Positions 28,258 through 40,674 of a stretch of DNA of 64,000 nt are shown here, in pieces. The notes under the pieces were generated by a model, which saw nothing but the letters and a program-made list of their open reading frames with translations, made no database searches and was not told the DNA's origin. A program made the position numbers and the translations under genes. The first letter of the stretch is position 1. Each line of letters begins with the position of its first letter. Source of the stretch: Fratercula arctica (lineage: Eukaryota > Chordata > Aves > Charadriiformes > Alcidae); contig CANTUZ010000001.1 of assembly GCA_947846985.1 (NCBI GenBank), positions 186,506,455-186,570,454 on the forward strand. The letters run 5' to 3'.

Positions 28258-30903
28258 GATACTCATAGTCTCTTTTAACCTACTCTCCTTGCTTTACTCT
28301 ATCCTAGTTTGGTCATCTCCTTTTGGATCTTCACATGGGTCTGAATTTAAAATTCATTGCACATAATAAATAAGCAAACATATCATTAATATTGTAACTT
28401 TTAGTTTCTTTTTTAAACATACATAAGAAACCATTGAGAGATAAGAAATCAGGAATGTGGGGAAAAAGAAGCAAACCCCACTGCTTTTAAATTATATCCT
28501 CTGACTTAACGGACACTGACTGCAACTGTGCATGCATAATGCCAGTAAAAAAACATTCCAGTTTAAAAACAGCAAAAAAAAATGTTGTGGATGTAACTTA
28601 GATAGCGTTTTCTTTGCATTACATTCAACAAAAAGTAGAAACAAATCTAACTGGTCTAAAACTGTCTTTCCAAAACCTGCACGTTATGTGTTTCTATTTA
28701 TCTAATGCATGCTCCTAAGCATAGGATATCGGAGAATTTTGTACCTGCTAGAAAGCACTGATTTAGAAAGATGCAAATGCCTAACATACAGCGTAAGAGG
28801 AGAGTAGTGATAAACAGTCTTTTTCCCTCTCGAGTATAATTCTGGAGGAAATGTGTGGCCTACATATAAGCAAACATTGAGGCTTGGGGTAAATTAAATT
28901 TGGAAGATAGCTGCTGGAAAATCGTTAAGTCCCATTTTCCCTTGGAAGTCTGTTAGGAGGAATATGCAGTTATCCTCTAAGGTGCAGAAATTTGCATCAG
29001 TGATACCCACTCTAAAGACAAGTATAACCCCATGAGATGGAGAGAAGGCAAGGAGTTATTTTTAGGTAAGATGTGTGGGGGAGGGAAAGGAGAAATAGCC
29101 ATGTTCAAGCTTTCATGGTGCAGAAAACTGGAGTTCCATTTAAAATAGAGGGAAAAATATAGTAATTTAGTTATTTAAAATACAGTAATAAAGAAAAAAT
29201 TCTGGACTTATTTCGTTGATTTGCAGTGGAAGGGTCTCTGTAACAAACTTGCTGGGAAGTCCTTATTTATTTAGATACAAGCCTGCTCCAAAGGCTTATG
29301 TCCTGTCTTTGACAGCCTTTTTTACTCATGAAAACCCATATTTTGCATCATGTGCCATTTTGCTGTAAAATCTTGCAAGAATAGATTTACTTTACGTCAC
29401 TTTTTACTCTTGAAAACTTCCAGTATTAAAAAAATGCATCTATAGAGAAAGTGTCACTAGTTAGTATGGTTTCCTTTTTAATTTAAAGTAAATATCAGTC
29501 ACCTTGACGTCCTATCTCGTATTGATAGAGCAGATAGCTGTCATTTTCAAGTACATAGAATATTACAGCTAACCTTATGCATATGATCTTTGTAACATGT
29601 AGAAAAATGTTTACTATAGCAGCCTTCTAATGGAAGTTACCAATTAGTGGCTTCATCTGTATCTAACTGGGAGAAAAAACAACTGTCTGATGCAGAGGTC
29701 GCATCTTTATCCTGAAAATATTGTTGCAATATTATAATATTTTGGAGGCAGAGGAAAGAGGTATTATGCAAGTTCTGTTTACAGGTATTGAATATGCAGA
29801 ATACTAATTAGGATTACTATGTGATCAGGGATTTCAGGAAGCATTTTGATGCTAAACATAGGTCTGTGCAGCAATCTGATGTGTCACTCCATTCCTGTGA
29901 CTGTTGGGGAATCATTTGTCACCTACATCAGTATCACCTCTTTCCTTTCCCCCTTGCTCTCTTGCTGATTCTGTTACTTCTAGAGCACTGGGAGGAGAGG
30001 GGACAACACACACACTCCAGTTCTTCACTCAAATTCAGAAAGGCAAACCTTCAGAGAGTGCCTCGGTCTTTTCACAGCAGCTTTTACATAGCAGACCCAT
30101 CTTTCCCTCATGGTAGAAACTGCAGCCTGTCTCATACCAGGGAATAATGCCGTGCATGGGATGGATGGACTGGTTTTTATATTCTGAACTTTAGGAGTCT
30201 CCGAGCCCTACAGAGAAGTTTCTTTGACTTGCTTGAGCAGCTAGAAGACTCTGTCCCCCTGCAAGCCCTCCCAGTGCCACCACCCTACATGTTCACGATT
30301 GCTCCTCTTTGGGCTGCTTGAGTAGTTCCTCTGCGGTGCTGGGAGGTGTAGGTTTCCTTGAGCCACTTCTGGCTCTTGCAACAGGTCAGATCAGCCTGAT
30401 TCTCTTCCCAGCTGGCTCATTGCCTAGAAAAGCTTGTGAAGAGCTGGGAGGGAATGTGTGAATGGTTCCCCACTCAGTGTGCGGCTCTATTAAAGGGTCT
30501 GCTCTCAGGCAGGGCCTTAATTATGCCAGTTTAGGATCGCACCACTCAAGCAAGGCTCTCCTGATATTCTTGAGTTTGAAAAACACATTAGTGTACATTG
30601 ATTTAGAAATTATGAAATCTGGAAAAGCAATTTAACAAAATATTCTGTGAATGCTCTAGATGGGTGTAGGTTTTTAAAAATTGTTTCTAGTTAAATTACT
30701 ATTAAGGAAAGTCTCTTTTTTTCCCAGAAGTTTCTCATTTCATCACGCTATGAAAGTCAAGGAGATTTTCTACCAAAACCAAAGCTCTGTGACTAAATCA
30801 TGGAGAATCTTCATCAATGGTAGCAAATGCACATTTCCACATGAAAATCCAGTCTCCCCCCGTAGCCATTCAAGGCATTCCTTGTGCAGATTACTTCCCC
30901 TGC

Positions 30904-30919
30904 TTTTTTTTTTTTTTTT
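30904..30919 (+). repeat. Poly(T), 16 T
   Basis: Sixteen T followed by CAG. It looks like a splice acceptor, but no open, recognisable exon or good donor follows. Confidence 0.9.
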
Positions 30920-31975
30920 CAGATTAATTTTACTTTGTGAATTGACTGCTTGTCTTGAAATTTTCAAATCATTGGACAGTATTTTGGAGTTTGTATGTTA
31001 GTTGTCCAGTTGCTTTACGTAGCAGGGGGACTTTACTGGGAGTGTGGGGAGCAGGCTAATCAGGAATCTGAACGTATGCCAAGATCAACATAGGTGTTAA
31101 TTTTAGTTTACTTTCACTTGGGCTGTATTGCATGTAAAGTTGAATTAAAAACTGTTAAAATTATCCAGATGAACATGCATAAATGCTACAGAAAACCAGC
31201 ATGTGAGCATGTGTGCTGCTGAAAAAGCAATCACACAGCAGAGTGGAAAAGCACATCAGCCCAATCCTGTTGGGGAAGGGGGTTTTCCAACAATTGCTAC
31301 TTTGATGTTCTAGGTCTATTTATGCCTTCTTATGCTTCCAATGTAATTTTCTTGAGACAGACAGATGAGGGTGTTATGAAATAGAATTAATGGTGAAAAA
31401 TTTACTAAACACTACTTCAGTGCTTTACTACTTGATTATGTGAACCTTTGAAAAGCAATTGTACAATAATAATATGTACAAAGGAAACTGTATGGTGTGC
31501 CAACAACATCAATATGCTTCAAGGGTCTTACTAAGAACCTGAAGTATAAATGAAGAATGAGATTTTCCCCTAAGTGTTCACAGTAAATTCATTTATTCAA
31601 GAAATACGCTTTCAGTCAGGGAGAAAAGACAGCCTACAAAGTACTGAGGAAAACCAATACAGTAACCCAACATATTGAAAAAAATATCAAAATCAACTCT
31701 GTACTCATAGAAGAAATAATTTCCAAATTAATGCAACTGTAATTTAGTGCACAGGTAGCTATGGGCTTGATGCTTAAGAATAATCAAATTGCCAAATTAA
31801 AGAAAAATACTTCCCAATATAAGATATGTTGTGAACTCATACGCAAAACAGTGGTTATTTCTGTTTCCAGAACAGTTTAGGATACCATGGAAAACCTCAG
31901 TGTGAGGGCATAGTCTCTGAAGTGGAAATAATAATGCAAATTCAGAGGCGAATGGTGATTGATGTTTGCATATAC

Positions 31976-31993
31976 AAAAAAAAAAAAAAAAAA
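31976..31993 (+). repeat. Poly(A), 18 A
   Basis: Uninterrupted A18 about 180 nt before the ancient LINE relic. No direct link to that relic can be shown. Confidence 0.95.
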
Positions 31994-32170
31994 TCTCTTG
32001 ATTAGAAAGGGTTGAACCCATATTCCGTGTGAGGAAGAAAAACTGCCTAACTGCAAGTCTGCTGTAACAACAGAGGTATGTATTTCACCCATGGAAAAGA
32101 AAATAGGAGGATAGGGTTCACAAGAGGGCTGGGCTGTTGTACAAGATGGATATCTTTCAAGAATGTAATC

Positions 32171-32465
32171 TGGAAAGTAAATTCTAATAAATTTTAGAAA
32201 GTACAGCAAAGTACAAGGTCATGTGTTTAAGAACTTAGAAACATTTCTTCCTTAAGCTTATGTCAATCACTTAAAATGAAAAAGAGAGAAGCTCAGTGTT
32301 GGTTGCTGTAAATGACCAGTGATGTAAAATAGGTGAGAAAAAGGAACATGCAATCCTAAATGAATTAAAAAAGGTATTTCCAACACAAATAGGGAAATGT
32401 TAACGCCACTTTTAAAAGATATCTTTTGAGATCTCATCTGGAATAGTGGGAGACACACAGTTGAC
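32171..32465 (+). mobile_element. Ancient CR1/L3-type LINE relic, RT C-terminal region
   Basis: Highly diverged sense-strand fragment. Seen: CAAGGTCATGTGTTTAAGAA, AGAAAAAGGAACATGCAATC, AAAGGTATTTCCAACACAAA and GATCTCATCTGGAATAGTG occur in order with the spacing of the reptile-type CR1 coding region, which I recall as '...aaggtgatgcacttggg...', '...aatgcaatcctag...', 'aggtatttccag...' and 'gacctcatctggaatactgtg'. The last corresponds to the RPHLEYC motif. A possible weak continuation (GAAGTAGTGGAAGCAAGAGC, 32899-32918) lies where the 3' part of the same element would fall. Frames are destroyed. Confidence 0.8.
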
Positions 32466-35400
32466 CTAATTTCTCATGCCTTATTAGTGTATTAGAAATA
32501 TGCTCCGTATAGGCTCTGTTGAAAGATTCGGGGTTCTACTACTGATGCCCTGAATTTCGATGAAGTGAAGGTATCTCACCGTTTTGACTATGGCTTATAG
32601 CTTAGCACATTTACTATACACCTACAGTTAGGTTGTGTCAATTCTATCATATAGAATATATCATATAGTATATATAGAATTTTTATGATATACAAGTCAA
32701 GGAAGTTTTCATTCAGACTAGGTACATAGGCTGAAAGGTTGTGATTGCAGTTTGGGTCAAGAAACAAACCTTAGGAAGGAAGAGGCATCTTTTATACTTC
32801 TTAAGTACAGTTTTAAACATGGGAACAATTATCTAAGCTAAGCATGAATGAACTATGGAAAAGAAAGCTTCTTCTAGTTTCTGTTACACTGTTCTAGAAG
32901 AAGTAGTGGAAGCAAGAGCCAGCTCCCACACACACTACTTTGAAGATAAAGCTTGACCAGCTTAGAAAGGGACTTCTTGACATGAGTTACAATAGTAAAA
33001 ATATTGAAGTCTCTTCTAGTCCTGTAGTGGTGTGGGCTTTTTTGTTTGGGGTTTTTTTTTTGGAAGGTAGGGAGTCATTGAAGCCAATAGCAAAATTCTA
33101 GGGAACAGAATAGTGTGCTGATTTTTCAATAAGCACATTACACCATATCAACAGATCCATTTTAAAAGGATTTTAATGCCTTCTTAAAATTATAGCATGT
33201 ACATGAAATGCCTTAAAGGACATGACAGTTGATTGCTTTGTCAAGTCACCTTTATTTTCGGTGTATTTATGGCGTGTTTCATGAACAGAAAATGCTGAAG
33301 ACTAGATAGTAACTGGCATTTAGTAACATACAGATGACATCCTAAGTTCACAGTATTTCATCTCTTTAAATTCACTATCAGTGTATTAACACTGTGGATG
33401 ATACTTTAATTCTCACTTGTTAGATTACAACAAAAGATAGTAATTTCTATGAGCATAGTCTAAGTAGCTGTATCTTTCACATAATTTGATATATTCTTGT
33501 TTTTTTCAAGCTATTAGATACGAAAATGTGTTGACTTCATAATTATCCATAAGACAGAAGAAATACCACTGAATTAATAAATATGGACATTTTTAATTGG
33601 AAGGCATTAATTCTAAAATTAATTTGCCTTTCTCTGCAATAAATATACTGAAACAAGAGACAGAATCTTATTTTTCAAAAAATTATTTTTTCTTCCAAAA
33701 AGATCCACTTCCATAATGTTTTAGAGTATTTATAATGTTGGGGTGATTGTCTCATGGTACCTGAAAATAAAGTGAATTAGTCTGACAGCCCACTTATGAG
33801 ATCATTATTATTGCAACCATTTTAGTGCCTGGCATATAATATGACCCAACAAGTCTCAAGATTAAGAGAGGGGGCTCTTTTCCACATTGAGAAAAGTCAT
33901 ACTAATTTAGCATCTTGCAAAATAGCTTAGTCTAGGAAAATGATTGTTTTGGGTGGGGAATATCTGTATAGAGTTCTTTGAGTGAGTATTTAACCATCGT
34001 AATTTGACTGGGGTGGTACAGTTTGTATTGTAATACTCCAGCCATACCTCTAGAAACAAATAATTATAATGCTGTGTATGATTCTTTAGAATATTTGTAG
34101 TTAACAAACATAAGTGCTATTGTATCAGACTTAATCTTTTTAATTAATAAAGTCCCAAAGTACATCCAGAGAAAATATTGTATCAATAGCTGTTAATACC
34201 AGTTTCCCAACCCTCTTGGTTTTCGGTAACATTGTCAAGATAAACTGAAATAGTAAAACCTGCGAATTATGTATAGTGCTTGGACTGTCAATATAAAATA
34301 TTTGTCAGATTTTGTTTAATTTTTCAAATTTTTTGATTTCTTTGACTATAAGTATAGTAAGAGAGAAGTTACTAGAAGTGCTTCTGGAAAGTGCACATCA
34401 TTTACACCAAAATATTTCTCAATTAAACCTCTGTGAATGTCAAAGAGTTTCGGAGAAACTCATAAACAGAATCCTATTTCAGAGAAGAATCGTTGTTACT
34501 TAATTCACTTTTTTTGCCCTGTGAAACTGTCAATAGGAATTCTAAAAAGGTTTTGAAAACCCTTGTTTTACCTGGCAGATAGCTTTATATTTATTTTCCT
34601 TGTTTTTTCTGTGGATAGTAAGCATAATTAGCATAGAGCCTTTAGAATGTTGCTACAAAAATGATACAAGAAGTTGTTCTTCCTCTTTTAGTTCTGGGAG
34701 ATTTAGTGCTGTGATTTTCATTTCATTACATACCAACTTTATTGGTGTTAATTATTAATTTAAAATGTGATTTACATAAGAAGGGTATCCTTTATAGAAT
34801 TGTAATTAGTGTGCTTTCTCTCTTACAGAAAAAACAATGGGGAGCTTTGGTTTTGACAAATACTCCTCTAGACACTTGGCTTGACTAGCAGTCCACGATC
34901 AAAAAACCATTATTTTTAAACTTAAAATGCATTAGATTACATTCTCAGTATTGATCTCGTTGTTAGGATGAAACTTTTATTTTCCACACTTTTAATATTT
35001 TATTATTCTTACTGTTGTAGTTATGAAAGCTTTGTGTTAGAGATTTGGCTCTTCTTGTATTAATAACTGTACAAAATTTTAATATGGATCAGATTTCCAG
35101 AGAGCGTACGGTGCATTCTGGCAACACTACCAGAGTGCAAGAAAGGAAAAAGAACTGCAGAGACACACAGAGACATGCATCATTGACATGCCCATTGAAG
35201 TGGGACTGAACAGCAGGCAGCAGGTTTATACTCATACATCTTTGAGTGTATTTCATGCCCAACTGTATGAGCACAAGATATAGGTTATGCATTATTTACA
35301 CTTTTCAGGGAATACCAAAATCCATTGGCTCAAGTTTTGTATAATATTGTGTAGAGGAGAAGGAGATATGATCCGTACAGATCCCAAGATATCTCTGGTC

Positions 35401-37223
35401 TTTTATCGTCCCTCCAGCTCTTCTAGTCCATCTTTTGTGTTTTATGGCTGCAGAGTTGCCTTTTAGCTGCAGTTACAAGTGCTGAGGGTTCACAGGATCT
35501 AATGGTTCCTTTGCAGTTCAAGGGGTAAAAAGACCTGAAATTAAGCTAAAAGGATGATGTAGGTCTTCAAACAATATATAGCCAAGCTCTGGAACAGTTC
35601 TGTGCTGCAAGATCTTATTGATGCTAAACATGGAAATTGGCTCAAAAATCAAGTGAGCAAATTAATGGAAGAAAAATCCATCCATACAGAATGCAAATTC
35701 GTTTTCATCATCTCTGAAGCTCAGAATGCTGGGATGTGGAGAGTGGCCTGGAAAAGCATTGCTATGTCCATATGCCACCTTGCTCATTTACTCTTCTCTG
35801 GGCACTGAGTATTGACCACTTTTTGAAGCAGCCCAGTAGGCTAAGTGATCATTTGGTCTAATTCAGTGTTCCGTTCTTCTGTCTTTTCAAGCAACATCTA
35901 GAAACCAACATATTTTCCTTCTGAAGACTTGCTTTTGGCCAAGTGAACCTGTCTTTCCTCCAAGGAAAGTCTGGTTCCACCAGCAAAATTCAAAGGTTAC
36001 AATTCGTAGTCCCTTGGACTTCTCGCAACTGTTTTTAGTCATGCTTTGAAGAACAAAACCTCTAAAATTATATTTCCCAGTCCAGCCTCTTAAGGAACAC
36101 TTCTCTTTGTGACACAACACTGACATCAGGATGATGTGGTGTGCATTTCACTAGGCAGTTACTCTGCATTGTGGCAGAAAGATTAGATTAATCTGATTAA
36201 GCTCAAGCAAAATAATTATGTCCTCAAGCGATTCCAAGCTACCTAGCCACTTGCTAACACAACAGAGTCAATCAGATGCTTGATGTGTTTTGGTCTGAAA
36301 GCGATCCAAAATGGACCTTCCGAAAGGGAAAGGATGTGCCTGAGTTGCATTGAGAGCAGCTATTGGGCTCTTCCATGAGTTTGTAGCTGTGTTATTACTT
36401 CAGCCTTGTAGGCAATGAAGCCCAGATCTTTAGATTCCCAGATACATATACAGAACTTCAGTGTCTCTCCCATTGTATGGGAAAAAGATCTTCCAAATTT
36501 TATGTGTTCAATTACTGTTCAAGTAAGCCACAGTCAATAAAAAGGAGAAAAAGAAAGCGTGGCTACCTTCTGTAAGAGGGAAGAGAGCATTTAAAAAAAC
36601 CTCAACACAATTTTTAAAGTTAGTGCCATCCTTTTGATGTCTCAGTCTATCATCTACCGTTAAGTTAGTGAAAACAACTATGAAATACAATATTAAGGTT
36701 AGACATAAAGGCTGATTTTAATTTAATGTAGGTTAAATGCCACTATGCAAATAGGCAAAATAAAAATTGACTGTCCTGTTCTAGAATAAGATAAATTTCA
36801 ATCTTGTAGAAAGTTAAGTAAATCTGATCTAAAAGAACATGACAAGAAATAACATAGTGGCAGACCCATAACACAGACCCAGCTTGAGAGGATATTTATT
36901 TAATTCTAAAAGTTTTACAAAAACCAATCACAGCATAAATATATTGCATTTCTTAAAATCAATGATTTGCAGTAGACTCAACAGTCACAAGCAGTTTATG
37001 TTTAGGAAAACCTAAGGTTCTTTCTAACCAATACAATTAATAACTTTCCAAGGTGTATGGGTTGCAAAGTGTTTGTTGATCATAGTTATCTATCAGAAAA
37101 GAAGATAGTCACTGAGACAGTTATGCATTTGAAGTTCTGTGGTTAGTTTTTATACTCAGTCCAGTGATTTATACTTGTTGTTGCATGCAAAATGTAGTTC
37201 TCCCTACCATAAAAGCTATTTTT
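32466..37223. other. Gene-free intron stretch
   Basis: It may hold the eroded 3' part of the LINE relic up to about 33040. 32641-32690 is an AT-rich patch of ATAGAATATATCATA-like repeats. The rest is unremarkable. Confidence 0.55.
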
Positions 37224-38386
37224 CATAGAATCATCAAATCATTTAGGTTGGAAAAGACCCTTGGGATCATCGAGTCCAACCACCAACCCCACTCTACAAA
37301 GTTCTCCCCTGCATCATATTCCCTAACACCACATCTAAACGACTCTTAAACACATTCAGGGATGGTGACTCCACCACCTCTCTGGGCAGCCTATTCCAGT
37401 ATCTGACCACTCTTTCTGTGAAAATTTTTTTCCTGATGTCCAGTCTAAACCTACCCTGCTGCAGCTTGAAGCCGTTCCCTCTTGTTCTATCGCTAATTAC
37501 CTGTGAGAAGAGACCAGCACCAACCTCTCTACAATGTCCTTTCAAGTAGTTGTAGAGATTGATGAGGTCTCCCCTCAGCCTTCTCTTCCTCAAACTAAAC
37601 AACCCCAGCTCCTTCAATCGCTCCTCATAAGATTTATTGTCCAGGCCCTTCACCAGCTTCATTGCCCTCCTCTGCACTCCCTCCAGCACCTTGATATGTC
37701 TCTTGTGTTGAGATGCCCAAAACTGGACACAGTACTCAAGGTGTGGCCTCACCAGTGCTGAGTACAGGGGGACAATCACCTCCCTACTTCTGCTGATCAC
37801 ACTATTTCTAATACAAGCTAGGATGCCATTGGCTTTCTTGGCCACCTGGGCACACTGCTGGCTCATATTCAGCTGCTTGTCAATTAGAACCCCCAGGTCC
37901 TTTTCTGCCAGGCAGCTCTTCAGCCACACTTCCCCAAGCCTGTAGCGCTGCATGGGGTTGTTGTGGCCCAAGTGCAGGACCTGGCACTTGGCCTTGTTGA
38001 AGCTCATACCATTAGCATTGGCCCATCGGTCCAATCTATCCAAGCCTCTCTGTAGAGCCTCCCTATCCTCATGCAGATCAACGCTCCCACTTAACTTGGT
38101 GTCATCTGCAAACTTACTGATGATACACTTTATGTCCTTATCAAGATCATCAGTAAAGACGTTAAACAGAAATGGTCCCAACACTGAGCCCTGAGGAACA
38201 CCACTTGTGACCGGCTGCCAGCTGGATTTAACTCCATTGACCACCACTCTTTGGGACCGTCCAGCCAGCCAGCGCTTGGTCCAGTAGATCGTATGCTCAT
38301 CCAGGCCATGAGCAGCCAGTGTTTCCATGAGAATTCTATGGGGAACAGTGTCAAATGCTTTTCAAAAATCTAGGTAGACAATATTT
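37224..38386 (-). mobile_element. CR1 LINE, young, 5'-truncated
   Basis: Non-LTR retrotransposon of the chicken-repeat-1 clade, inserted antisense to FOXP2. Seen: the 3' end, read on the - strand, has a short UTR with GGTTGGAAAAGACC-type sequence and ends in the CR1 terminal octamer ATTCTATG (CATAGAAT at 37224-37231 on the + strand). The 5' end stops inside the reverse-transcriptase domain near 38386, at codons for NIVYLDF. Known: most CR1 copies are severely 5'-truncated and make no clear target-site duplication; none is obvious here. The coding part has only one in-frame stop, so the copy is young compared with the other LINE relics in the window. It lacks ORF1, the endonuclease and the N-terminal half of the RT, so it cannot move by itself. 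Confidence 0.95.
37294..38385 (-). pseudogene. CR1 ORF2 C-terminal fragment (reverse transcriptase palm/thumb to end)
   Basis: C-terminal part of the CR1 reverse transcriptase/endonuclease polyprotein. Seen: from the ATG at 38328 to the stop at 37294 there are 344 open codons. Counting from that Met, PQGSVLGP lies at 45-52, the catalytic FADD (RT motif C) at 73-76 and KDLGVLID (motif D) near 143-150. Then follows the CR1-typical C-terminus with [18 protein letters not shown] and [14 protein letters not shown]. Upstream of that Met the CR1 frame continues through [11 protein letters not shown] and YLDF (motif A), interrupted by a single TGA at 38362-38364 where other CR1s carry serine. The ATG is therefore not the native start. 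No promoter or 5' UTR is left. The fragment is not expected to be a functional protein; it is dead because of truncation rather than decay. Confidence 0.93.
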
Positions 38387-38515
38387 ATTTTAACTTGTAA
38401 ATTTAATTTTTAAATTTAAATTTTAATTTAAATTTATTGTAGTTTCATGAAAATTTACTTTAAATTTAAATTTTAATTTTAATTTAAAGTAAATTTTCAT
38501 GAAACTACAATAAAT
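38387..38515. repeat. AT-rich palindromic block with perfect 35-bp inverted repeat
   Basis: Directly beside the truncated CR1 end. Seen: arm 38432-38466 is the exact reverse complement of 38481-38515, with 14 nt between them. The arms contain TAGTTTCATGAAAATTTAC and its complement. A second inverted repeat of 11 bp lies just before it (38411-38421 with 38426-38436, TAAATTTAAAT against ATTTAAATTTA). A 19-nt direct copy, 38411-38429 against 38461-38479, sits exactly 50 bp apart. Perfect arms imply recent origin, for example by template switching at a fork or during retrotransposon integration. No coding potential. Confidence 0.95.
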
Positions 38516-39527
38516 GATTCATTTAGGAGTTAAAAAAATTGAATAGACATATTCAGGCTTCCTTATGATGAGATAAAGGAGAACAATCTGACAATACACA
38601 ATCAGCAGTGCGAGCCCCTGTAGCCCAAGAAAGTCAATAAGAGCAAGGGTTACTGGTATACTGTCTACATGGGAGATGCTACGTTGACTCAACCAACATA
38701 AGGGACTGTTTAATTCCATAAGCAGTAGCATTGGATAGTCATAGTATAGTATTTGTGGCTTAAGTTAAACCTCAGAACTTCAGTTGTAAGTCAAGGTAGT
38801 GTCTTATGGTCAGTATATTGTCCTTGATACTGCACATGCATTTCTCTGATCCAGATGCTCAGTCTCTTTCCAGCAGCTTACTGAGGTGTCAGCAATTGCA
38901 CACTATTAAACAATATGAGGCTGCTTTTAGGTAAAAACTCAGCAATGAGATTTCTTAAGACACTGGCAGAAATACCAGTATAAGTTGTCTTCTTTCCTGA
39001 AGACAACTGTTTTAGAGGATGTTGCCTTACTGCTGGGGTGTCCTGCCTAAGAGGTGGTTGGTTGGTTCTGTCTGGATGCCATCCAGGACAGGAGAAGAGG
39101 TAAGAAATGAAGCAGAAAGGTACTCTAAAATCTTGAATATTTATTTCGATGTGCAGTTGAGGGTTTTTTGTTGTATTTAAGATACTCCGTTTGTTTCTAG
39201 GTATACTGTGTTGCTAATTAGAATATCAGGTATATATTTTAAAAAACTGATTATTCAGTGTAAAAGTAAATCTTCCATATTTTTGATCTCACTGAGAACA
39301 ATTCTGTCCCCTCTGAACAAAGAAGTTGTACTAGGCATTGGTGGGAATTAAAAAATACTTCATGTTTCCTTTTTCCTAAGACCACTGTCTATGTTTCTAC
39401 GCTCTGAGAGATCCAAGAGAGAAAAAGCTACTTGACAAGGCTATGAAAAAATAGCTCACCTTAAGCATAAGTAGACATGACAGCTTAGGGTATGATCTTA
39501 CTCTTTGGGGGCAATTTATGATTTACA

Positions 39528-39584
39528 TCTGTAGTTCCCTGGGTCTTCCCTCATGCCCTTTTTGTAGATTGGAATAACATTGGC
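39528..39584 (-). mobile_element. Short CR1 reverse-transcriptase relic
   Basis: Nineteen codons on the - strand read ANVIPIYKKGMREDPGNYR, close to the CR1 RT segment LANVTPIYKKGRKEDPGNYR as I recall it. Recognisable homology stops on both sides: the next codons read CKS then a stop, and the preceding codons do not match CR1. In an intact CR1 this motif lies roughly 100 codons upstream of the point where the young copy at 37224-38386 begins. It is in the right order and orientation but about 1.1 kb away, so it may belong to an older separate insertion. Confidence 0.7.
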
Positions 39585-40219
39585 ATCTCTTACATTGAGG
39601 CTAATTTTGGGTAAAACGTTGTGATAATTTTTCCACTGATCAAATCTCACCAGTATAGTCACCCGTCTCCCTCTTCCTTTGATAAGAGTGTTTATCATTG
39701 TAAAAAATACGAAGGGAACTGAAGACCTCATCAGGAAGAAATGGCTGCTTTATAACTTCAATGCAAAAATGTGTGTACACAAACTCCACAGCAATTGCTC
39801 TCAAGAATTTTCAGATTTTTAAAATGACAGTACAACTTGCATTTGGAATGAGGATGTGTGAAGAAATTCATGTATGTATCATGTTGTGACATTTGATGTC
39901 ATGTTTTTTAATCTGACATCAAAAGATTCTCAATATGTTGGGTGTGTTTTTCAGCTTCTGCATGTTACTATATTGGTAGAATTATTTTTAAATACACTTG
40001 ATGAGATCTTTGTCTCTTATTTGTTGTTGTTTTCTGGCAGAATCTTAGTTTCTAATAATGTTTAACATCAGAGTGTGGTTTTGTTCCAACACCAGGAGTG
40101 TTTTTGTTCCAAAAACAGGTATTATGGATGTACAAACGTGCATGAGCTGTTCAACTTTGTTCTTTCTTATTTTTTTCTTTAAGTGTATGTTTAATTGTGT
40201 TACGTGATGTCTAGGGGTA

Positions 40220-40252
40220 TTTTTATACCATTTATACCATTTTTATACCATT
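40220..40252 (+). repeat. Triplicate TTTATACCAT units
   Basis: Three adjoining copies of a TTTATACCATT-like unit of 10-12 bp. Confidence 0.9.
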
Positions 40253-40650
40253 AGTGGAAATGTCTATCTGGTCAGACAGGACTACAGCAAACAGTGGATG
40301 CTTGCCCTTCTTCTGCTACGTCAGCACAGAGAGTTTATGTGTCATTTGATTCAACTTTGGGGATGTTTCTTAGTGTGTTTTATACCATGCTCAGCAAAGG
40401 CTGATGCATTATCTCATCCAGTCAGCCTACAAAATAATGTTAGAATATGGAATTCATTTTATTTATTTTTAGCCTGGAGAGGCTAAATATTTTGTGGAAG
40501 AAAGGAATAGGAAGAAATTTCCCAGTCCAGAATCCTGCTAAGTCACCTACTAGGAAGCACCAGACATCTCTATCAAAATAAATGGTTCCCAGGAGTTACG
40601 CAGTGTGGCCTGTGCTTCACATTGCAGAATGTCGCCCTTTACAAAATCTA

Positions 40651-40674
40651 TTTTTTTTTTTTTTTTTTTTTTTT
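40651..40674 (+). repeat. Poly(T), 24 T
   Basis: Uninterrupted T24, the second-longest homopolymer in the window after the one at the FOXP2 acceptor. Confidence 0.95.

Larger units (their letters stand above)
23546..32170. other. Gene-free intron stretch
   Basis: No recognisable exon or element beyond the 13-bp duplication at 28232 and the short poly(T)/poly(A) tracts. A somewhat GC-richer patch lies at about 30180-30560 without a recognised identity. Confidence 0.6.

Noticed and set aside
30904..30990. T16-CAG as a splice acceptor for a hidden exon
   Set aside because: No donor and no meaningful peptide follow.
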